Below, piece after piece: positions 45,420 through 51,485 of a DNA stretch of 51,485 nucleotides. The notes beneath the pieces are model-generated. The model saw nothing but the letters and a program-made list of their open reading frames with translations. It ran no database searches and was not told where the DNA came from. The stretch covers positions 5,909,282-5,960,766 of the forward strand of contig RPFO01000253.1 in the NCBI GenBank assembly GCA_009746045.1. The letters run 5' to 3'. The stretch's first letter is position 1. Each line of letters opens with the position of its first letter. This DNA is from Mesostigma viride. Taxonomy: Eukaryota > Streptophyta > Mesostigmatophyceae > Mesostigmatales > Mesostigmataceae. The position numbers and the translations under genes are program-made.

Positions 45420-47193
45420 CTGTCCAGGTTACCCCCGGCTGACAGGCCTACTGTTCCCCCTCCCCCCCAAATCCATAGGAACTAACCCCGAAGAAGACCC
45501 TGGCGAAAAAGCCACTGCTGGAGGGTCACGAGGGAGCGAAGAGGGTGCGGGAGCCTGATTATCATAGGGGAACCCTGGGGGTCCTGCCTGCACAGCATTC
45601 AGCCTACTAGGGGTAGCTGAGGGAATGCGTCCTGAAGTAGGACGAATAGGAGCACGCTGAGGGGTACGAGGAGGGCGAGCGTCGGGATGAGGGGGAGCAC
45701 CCGAAAGGAACTTGGGGCACTCACGTTTAAGATGACCTACTTCCTTACAATGATAGCATGTGATATGAGAGACATCAAGGCTGAAAGGTCAGTAACACAG
45801 ATATCTAATTCTTCTACATAGGAGTTCTCCTCCTCAGGGGTAAGGATAATATTATTAATACGGGAACGGGTAGGAAGAGAAGGAGTGGTGAAGAAATCTG
45901 CTACTCGCAAGAGATGCTGGCGCACATGCTTGAGGGGCAGATCAGTAAAACGGTAGGCAGAGAACTGGCGCTTGACTTCACGTAATAAAGGTCTACTGAG
46001 GCCTTGGAGGAAGCGAGCACGTACTTCTGCACCCGACAAATCCCTAATTCGTACCATCTGAGCATCAAACTCTTTCATATACTCCTTAAATGATTTAGTA
46101 CCCTGCTGCAAGGTACCAAAGGCTAATCTATCCTGCCAATCTGAATCAGGAGGGACTAAATGGTTCTCTAAACGCTTAAACAATTCTGCTACAGAGTTAG
46201 GGTAGGCATGAGAGGCCAAAGACTCACACTGAATGAGGTTAGCAAGCTCAGGAGTAATGCAGGTTGTAAGATAGTGAGGAACTAATACAGCATCAGAGAG
46301 ACGCCATCTATTATGATTCTGCCACGACTCTGTGTTCTGGGTAAGCAACATAATAAAGGTGAAAAACTGTTGAGGGGTAGACTTGACATCCAGCTTGGGA
46401 AGGTTAGCAAAGAGGGGAAGAGCAGGGGGCTTAGGGGGATTAGAAGAGTCAGTTTTTCCCATAGGGCCACTATCTTCCACTGCTACATAAGCGGGATAGA
46501 AGGAAGGAAGAGGAAAAGTCTTGGGTAGGGGTCTAGAAGGGGCCACCGTTTCAGGCTGGTGCCCATAAGAGAAGGGGACAGTATATTGCTCACGAAGAGA
46601 GGAGTAGGCAAAATGATCATAATTTCTATCATCTAGGGGCATGGTGCTGAAATCACTGTTAACTTCTAAATCAGCCACACGGGTAGGGACCTGGGCTGCC
46701 TCATAGGCCGTCTCAGGGTAGGACCAGGAAGCAGGTGGGTAAAAGGGAACTGCACTAGGGCGCCCAGAAGGGCCGACAGGGGCAGGGGCACGACCCGTGT
46801 TAAAGCAGGCATGGAAGGCACAGGGTGGGAAGGAGGCCTAGAAACATTGTTAGTTAGTGAGGACCTGCTGGAGGGTTGAGCCAAGGTTGCAGGAGGGGCA
46901 GGGGCCTGGTTCAGGGTAAGGGAAGGGTCATCACTAAATCTGACATGATGCATACGTTGTTCATAGGTAGGAGGCTGGAGGGGTAAGTGAGGGACGACGG
47001 CGACCACCAGTACAGGAGAAGGAGGTGAGGTACGAAGATTACCTTGAGGGGTGAGATGGTGCACCGTTTCAAGTGAGTCCCGTCGGTTACCACGATTGTT
47101 GTTATGGTTGTTAGTATTATTATTATTATTATTATTACTCATAGTAGGAGTGTTGGTAGGTATAGGCGACATATTACCACCCACTGGATCCAT
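45420..47193 (-). CDS. chromovirus gag with zinc knuckle (frameshifted)
   Basis: N-terminal disordered part from the ATG at 47193 (MDPVGGNMSPIP, poly-Asn), a frame change near 46670, then the Retrotrans_gag-type helical domain 46678-45780 (WRLSDAVLVPHYLTTCITPE, SFKEYMKEFDAQMVRIRDLS, GLSRPLLREVKRQF). A further shift near 45780 leads to CYHCKEVGHLKREC, a perfect CX2CX4HX4C zinc knuckle (about 45727-45768), and a Pro-rich tail running toward the protease. Confidence 0.82.
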
Positions 47194-47315
47194 TTTTAAT
47201 TAAGTAAATGATTAGGACTCTAACTGAAAGCAACTAGGAAAAGGACAAGGCCTAATTTAAGGCAAGGAAAGAAAAGAAAAGCTTTTAATGTCCTAAAAGA
47301 AGGAAACAATTTAAA

Positions 47316-47720
47316 TCAATCCTTTTTAGCAACAGTAATGGATAGGGAACCGAACTCTAAGGTGAGAGGCGTATCTAAGCTAGATGAGGATGCAGCCCGT
47401 TTAGGGGGAGACGAAGGAGGAGATGGAGGTGGTGTAACAAAAACAAGACTATCTACTGCAGGACGAGCATGAGGAGAAGGACGAGAATGGAGACCCAAAT
47501 CTGATTCACTATGCTTCAAGAGGTAGGTCTGAGCTTCTTCAAAGGACATAAACTTCTTATATTTGGAGACGTTATAAGCACGTGACTGAACGAACTTCCT
47601 AGCATCGGCCCACGATAAGAAAATGGATGCCCATTGAGGGGTAATAACAACGTAATACCTTGCTAAACTATTATTACTAGTCGAATGAGAAGGGGCAGGA
47701 AAAGAACGTCGCTGACTCAT
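47316..47720 (-). CDS. RNase H1/viroplasmin-type hybrid-binding domain protein
   Basis: Frame open from 47855; the likely start MSQRRSFPAP is at 47720. The core ARYYVVITPQWASIFLSWAD, ARKFVQSRAYNVSKYKKFMS, FEEAQTYLLKH matches the fold shared by the RNase HI N-terminal domain and caulimovirus viroplasmin (PF01693): Y-Y-V...G/S-I-F-x-S-W...V...KxKxFxxxxEA. That domain binds RNA/DNA hybrid or dsRNA. The tail is Pro/Ser-rich. It sits 120 bp upstream of gag on the same strand, implying an accessory retrotransposon gene. It encodes no catalytic RNase H domain of its own. Confidence 0.7.
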   Translation of the reverse strand: MSQRRSFPAPSHSTSNNSLARYYVVITPQWASIFLSWADARKFVQSRAYNVSKYKKFMSFEEAQTYLLKHSESDLGLHSRPSPHARPAVDSLVFVTPPPSPPSSPPKRAASSSSLDTPLTLEFGSLSITVAKKD

Positions 47721-47724
47721 GATA

Positions 47725-47835
47725 ACGCACCTGGTAGGTCTTGAGTAGTCAAAGAAGGAGAACTTAGCTCTAGTGTCTGAAGCTCTAGTAGTGTCTGAAG
47801 CTCTAGTAGGCGACTTAGCTCTAGTGTCTGAAACC
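47725..47835. repeat. AGCTCTAGTGTCTGA short repeats
   Basis: Four copies of (T)AGCTCTAGT(A)GTGTCTGA within about 100 bp, just 5' (minus strand) of the hybrid-binding ORF start. Confidence 0.7.
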
Positions 47836-47939
47836 GAACCAGATTGACGGCGCATGTAGGGACGAGGTTTCCAGCGCCAGGTGGTCGTAAGTATCCGGTT
47901 TCAAGAAGTCTGCATCTGGCGATGGGTCACTAGGAACTC

Positions 47940-48300
47940 GGGAATGGTAAAAGTGGTAAAAGTGGTAAAAGTGGGTGGTAAAAAGTGGTAAAAAGTGGTA
48001 AAAAGTGGTAAAAAGTGGTAAAAAGTGGTAAAAAGTGGTAAAAAGTGGTAAAAAGTGGTAAAAAGTGGTAAAAAGTGGTAAAACGGTGGGAAAACGCTAG
48101 GAGAAAAGCAGGTGGTAAAATCATTTTACCACCTTTTACCACCCCTTTTACCACCAAAGTGGTAAAAAATACCACCAAGTGGTAAAAGCGAGGGTGGTAA
48201 AAACACGCCACAAAGTGGTAAAAGTGAGGGTGGTAAAAAGTGGTAAAAATGAGGGTGGTAAAAAAATACCACAAAGTGGTAAAAATGACAGTGATAAAAA
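47940..48300. repeat. GTGGTAAAAA satellite
   Basis: A perfect 10-bp unit (GTGGTAAAAA) repeated about ten times from 47985 to 48085, flanked by looser GGTGGTAAAA variants to 48300. One inverted patch (TTTTACCACCTTTTACCACC at about 48123) gives hairpin potential. Confidence 0.92.
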
Positions 48301-48865
48301 AGGGGAAAATGCAGATTTTGCCAGCATTACAACACAAGCACTGTTAAGAACAGCTTAACAGGCCATCATTCCAAATGGTTTCTTTATTACAAATAATAAT
48401 ACATCCCATTAACAGTTGTCTCTCTTGATTTACAATGAGGATTTAGCCCCACATTGGGCGTCTTATCGATACGTTTACACCATTGTGAAATAACACAGGC
48501 CGCATCAAGCCCAGCCAATTAATTTACTTCTTCTTCAGGTGTCATCATGATCAATGATGCTTCTTTGCCTGAACAAAGCCACACAGTTGCCAGCACTCAT
48601 GCTCTGGAGGCCTGCAGGCACACAGAGCACCACCATTGAAGAGGACACAAGGGCAGCAAGGCAGGGGGGGGGGGGGCAGTCAGGCACGGCAGATACTGTA
48701 GTTGTTGCCCAGCAAAACATCCTATGCATGGTGAAATGGGTTATGCCTGTGGGTATGATGCATGACCTAGCATGAGAGTGATACATACATGAGTAACAAA
48801 AATATACGCACATGGCAACACCACATCACTACATAGCTAAAACGTGCTTCAGAAAAAACATTCCA
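48301..48865. other. non-coding stretch
   Basis: No recognisable gene. It holds a G-run (48665-48676) and ordinary AT-rich DNA, probably the 3' flank or UTR of the minus-strand gene that ends at 48866. Confidence 0.4.
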
Positions 48866-50883
48866 CTAAATTACCGGATCAGGAGTCTGACTCTGGGACT
48901 CCTTTGCTTGCCGCTCCAGCTCAACTTTCCGCTGCGCTTTTGCCATCATGGCCTTGAGCGCGGCAAGCTCCAGTTCCGCCTCGGTGAGATCTGGCGCGGA
49001 GGGAGCATCGGCAGACGCCGTTGCGGCCGGAGAGCTAGAGGCAGGCGGGATCGCTGGCGCGGAGGGAGCACCGGCAGACTCCGTTGCGGTCGAAGAGCTA
49101 GAGGCAGGCGGGATCGCTGGCGCGGAGGGAGCACCGGCAGACGCCATTGCGGGCGAAGGGCTAGAGGCAGGCGGGATCGCTGGCGCGGAGGGAGCACCGG
49201 CAGACGCTGTTGCGGCCGGAGAGCTAGAGGCAGGCGGGATCGCTGGCGCGGAGGGAGCACCAGCAGACACCGTTGCGGTCGAAGAGCTAGAGGCAGGCGG
49301 GATCGCTGGCGCGGAGGGAGCACCGGCAGACGCCTTCTCCTTGGGTGGCGCCCGCGCTCGCTTGGCCGGTACATACTCATCCGACACCTCCTCCTTCTCC
49401 TCTGCTGGCCCCCAACTCTCCTTCAATTTCGCACGTGCGCCTCGAAGGTCGTCGTCAGTGACGTTGCCCAGAAGGACCCACGCATTCTCGTTGCCCTCGG
49501 CGTCACCGTAATGCATCGTGGCAAAGTCAACAAACAGCATTTGCGAGCCCCCATCACGCTCCACAAACCGCGTGCCGTAAGGGGCCTTGAGCTTCGGCTT
49601 CACCTCCACCACTTTGCCAGGCTCCCAAACATACGCAGCCGGCCGCGCCCCATCGCGCTCGTACTTGTACCTTTGTGCCACGAAGGCCCCGTGCAGTGCT
49701 TCTCCGAAACCACCAGGGCCCGGTCGCTCTTGAACCACCGCGGTTGGCAGTAAGGTGCTCAGATAGTGCGCAAGCCCCAAGTCCATGGGACCACTAGGAA
49801 GCTTTCGCTTTGCAGCCGGCTTCTTGCTGGCGGGCGGCTTCTTGCTGGCGGCCGGCTTGTTGCTGGCGGGCGGCTTGTTGACGGCGGGGCGCGACGTGAT
49901 GGGCTCGAAGACATCTGGCTTGATGGCAGGCACACGAGCAGGCGGGAGACCATCCGGCATTGGCAGGTCGGCCAGCTTGGGCACCGTAGTGGGCGGCTCC
50001 ACGGTGTTGTTGGGCACCGGAGGGGACGGCTGCACAGCGTTGCTGGGCACCGGAGGGGGCGGCATGACAGGCTGCGTGCCAACGGGAGGGGGCGGCGGTA
50101 CAACCTTCTTGGCCACCGGAGGGGGCGGCATGACAGGCTGCTTGGGAACGGGAGGGGGCGGCGGTACAACCTTCTTGGCCACCGGAGGCGGCGGCCTCAC
50201 ATCCGATACCTCCACAGGTGCAGGCGCGTACCCTGCCACTTCCTGCTCTAACTCCTCCTCAAGGGCTTGGAGCCGAGCTCTGAGTCTCCGAATTTCATCT
50301 GCTCGGACGCCTGTGGCATGCTGCACAGGCTTGGCCTCCGGCTTGACCTCCGGCTTGACCTCCGGCTTGACCTCCGGCTTGACCTCCGGCTTTACTTCCG
50401 GCTTTACTTCCGGCTTGACCTCCGGCTTGGCCGCCGGCTTGCATGGCCGCCGGCTTTGCCGCCGGCTTTGCCGCCGGCTTGGCAGCAGGAGTTGTCTGCA
50501 AGCAGAGGGCGGGGCATGGAATAAGGACGTTAACATTCGGGAAGTCGGTTAGTAGCAGACCTGCGATGAAAGAAAAAACCAAGAAGCTTGCAGACTCCTG
50601 TAGCTAAAGATAGCGTTATTACCTTTGGCATGTTGGTCACGTCGCTTAGCGCTTTGGTATTTTCCTTCACGTCATCATCCTCGTCCTCGGCAAAACTCTG
50701 CCTCTTTTTTAAGCTGGAGTTGCTTAGCCACCGGCTCAGCTCCTTTTTTACGAATTCTTCAACACTTAGGGCTTTGGGTTTGGAGCCCTTGGGCTTCTGG
50801 GCGGTGAGCTCACCAGTCGTCGGGTCTACCACCCAGCTGGATGCCTCATACTTATCCAGCTCTGCACGGTTGTCGTCAGCCAC
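48866..50883 (-). CDS. two-exon repeat-rich protein of unknown function
   Basis: Exon 1 (to 50623): VADDNRAELDKYEASSWVVD, PTTGELTAQKPKGSKPKALS, then an acidic stretch, ending NMPK at a GTAATA donor. A 127-bp intron (50622-50496) ends TGCTTGCAG. Exon 2 starts TTPAAKPAAKPAAKPA, breaks frame near 50450, and continues 556-frame style with (KPEV)n, a short coiled coil (RADEIRRLRARLQALEEELE), a Pro-rich PPPPVAKKVVPPP region, a globular block (HYLSTLLPTAVVQERPGPGG, GTRFVERDGGSQMLFVDFAT, ENAWVLLGNVTDDDLRGARA), five 21-residue ASAGAPSAPAIPPASSS repeats and a charged end. Upstream minus-strand sequence (51144-50884) in two other frames (SPEEWERFDAEQKRKSRN; TFGRAYLVEGYVLKEQDGAM) looks like more of the same gene. 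No family recognised. Confidence 0.55.
48990..49330. repeat. 63-bp coding minisatellite
   Basis: Five copies of a 63-bp unit (GAGGCAGGCGGGATCGCTGG then CGCGGAGGGAGCACCGGCAG), in frame with the minus-strand gene as a 21-residue Ala/Pro/Ser repeat. Confidence 0.9.
50337..50430. repeat. 12-bp coding repeat (KPEV)n
   Basis: About eight copies of CTCCGGCTTGAC (plus strand), encoding Lys-Pro-Glu-Val on the minus strand. Confidence 0.9.
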
Positions 50884-51179
50884 ACATGTTTCAGAAAGTT
50901 TATGCAGCTTTTCTTTACCCGGTTAATGAGAGCATCCACCATGGCGCCATCCTGTTCTTTGAGGACATACCCCTCTACGAGGTATGCACGGCCAAAGGTC
51001 GTGATTTGAAGTCTTAAGGTCCGCACATATTCGAGGGAACGACGTTTTGTTTCGGCTTTTCCTCTTCTGCTCTGCATCAAATCGCTCCCACTCCTCAGGA
51101 CTGCACACGTGAGCTGGTCGTAGCACTGCAACCCTTCTCGGCATTTACAACGTTCGGTCGCACACCACCATGCGACCAA
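50884..51179 (-). pseudogene. frameshifted upstream part of the unknown gene
   Basis: HVCSPEEWERFDAEQKRKSR (frame of 51144) and RSLEYVRTLRLQITTFGRAY, LVEGYVLKEQDGAMVDALIN (frame of 51179) read as one protein if shifted near 51040, then join KLHKLSETCVADDN by another shift near 50915. Two breaks in 250 bp mean pseudogene, sequence error or unseen small introns. 51180-51485 shows no gene. Confidence 0.4.
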
Positions 51180-51485
51180 GGCTGGCTAAGTCCGGAATCC
51201 CCCCGTTTTGCGAACGGAGACGGTGCCAACGTATACATGACGCACTGCACCTGCCTCTGTCCGCCGTTGGATTCAGCAGATCGACGAACCTGGCAGCATC
51301 CCGCGCAAAAATTTTTTGAACGTCTTTCGCCAAAAGGCACCAACGGCAGCTACACAAACGGCCGGACCGCACGCCTCGCGCGGGGCCCGCACGCCCCGCG
51401 CGGCTGCGTGCGGATCGGCTAAACTCCGTACTGCTTGGTACAAGTACAGAGGCCTCAGGAGCTAAGGCTGTACCGTTTCAGTAGA

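Larger units (their letters stand above)
38444..47855 (-). mobile_element. Ty3/Gypsy chromovirus with accessory ORFs
   Basis: On the minus strand, in order: hybrid-binding-domain ORF (47855-47316), gag with zinc knuckle (47193 to about 45420), protease-RT-RNase H-integrase-chromodomain (45334-41322), a long unknown ORF (41244-38923) and a possible LTR (38894-38444). The pol order PR-RT-RH-IN plus a C-terminal chromodomain defines chromoviruses. I cannot find a second LTR copy, so the outer limits are provisional, and it is inference that the two flanking ORFs belong to this element. Many single-base frame breaks suggest an inactive copy or sequence errors. Confidence 0.7.

Noticed and set aside
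47880-47905. tRNA primer-binding site TGGCGCTGGAAACC for the chromovirus
   Set aside because: It starts with TGG like many binding sites, but no LTR end precedes it and I could not match it to a tRNA 3' end.
49785-50552. 255-codon plus-strand Gly/Thr-rich ORF
   Set aside because: Antisense of the Pro/Lys repeat gene; a compositional artefact.

Overview
Eukaryotic nuclear DNA. The main gene is split by nine GT-AG-flanked exons whose introns are packed with micro- and minisatellites. The rest is dominated by nested retrotransposons and DNA transposons of eukaryotic families: a PAT/Ngaro-like tyrosine-recombinase (YR) retrotransposon, a Ty3/Gypsy chromovirus, LINE pieces, and piggyBac-like and PIF/Harbinger-like MITEs. 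The mix fits an alga or another protist with a large repeat-rich genome. I cannot name the species, and the algal guess is inference. Many real coding stretches are broken by single 1-2 nt shifts, several at homopolymers, so either the assembly has uncorrected indels or these copies are decaying.

Layout. 1-6837: satellites and unannotatable DNA, with one minus-strand exon encoding a DDX59/RH41-type HIT zinc finger (2831-3358). 6838-20470 (+): one nine-exon gene that I reconstruct as about 725 residues: an N-myristoylation-type start (MGAHLSCC), a coiled coil, a DUF924 domain and a 1-Cys (Prx6-type) peroxiredoxin domain. The splice phases agree at all eight junctions. Nearly every exon edge is echoed in the adjoining intron by decaying partial copies that often carry the splice site with them. 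21430-26330: two LINE ORF1-only copies, one split by a 1344-bp TTAA-flanked piggyBac-like element. 26898-29337: a 2.4-kb non-autonomous element with split direct repeats (A1-body-B1-A2-B2), itself hit by a 478-bp PIF/Harbinger-like MITE. 29736-36863 (-): a PAT/Ngaro-like element with 432-bp and 137-bp split direct repeats and gag-RT-RNaseH-YR genes. Its YR gene is split by a LINE RT/endonuclease fragment, and the whole element interrupts a small CxxC-containing host ORF (29466-29735 + 36864-37064) exactly between two codons. 37381-38043 (+): an acidic unknown ORF. 38444-47855 (-): a chromovirus (gag, protease, RT, RNase H, integrase, chromodomain) with an unusual separate ORF for an RNase-H1/viroplasmin hybrid-binding domain on its 5' side and a long unknown ORF on its 3' side. 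47940-48300: a GTGGTAAAAA satellite. 48866-50883 (-): a two-exon repeat-rich gene of unknown function.

How the parts relate. The only clearly cellular gene with a predictable chemistry is the DUF924-peroxiredoxin fusion. The remainder records successive insertions, and the nesting gives a relative order: host ORF, then the YR element, then the LINE fragment inside it; likewise the non-autonomous YR element, then the Harbinger MITE inside it. Internal duplicate copies act as built-in empty sites, which makes several insertion boundaries exact without any outside comparison.
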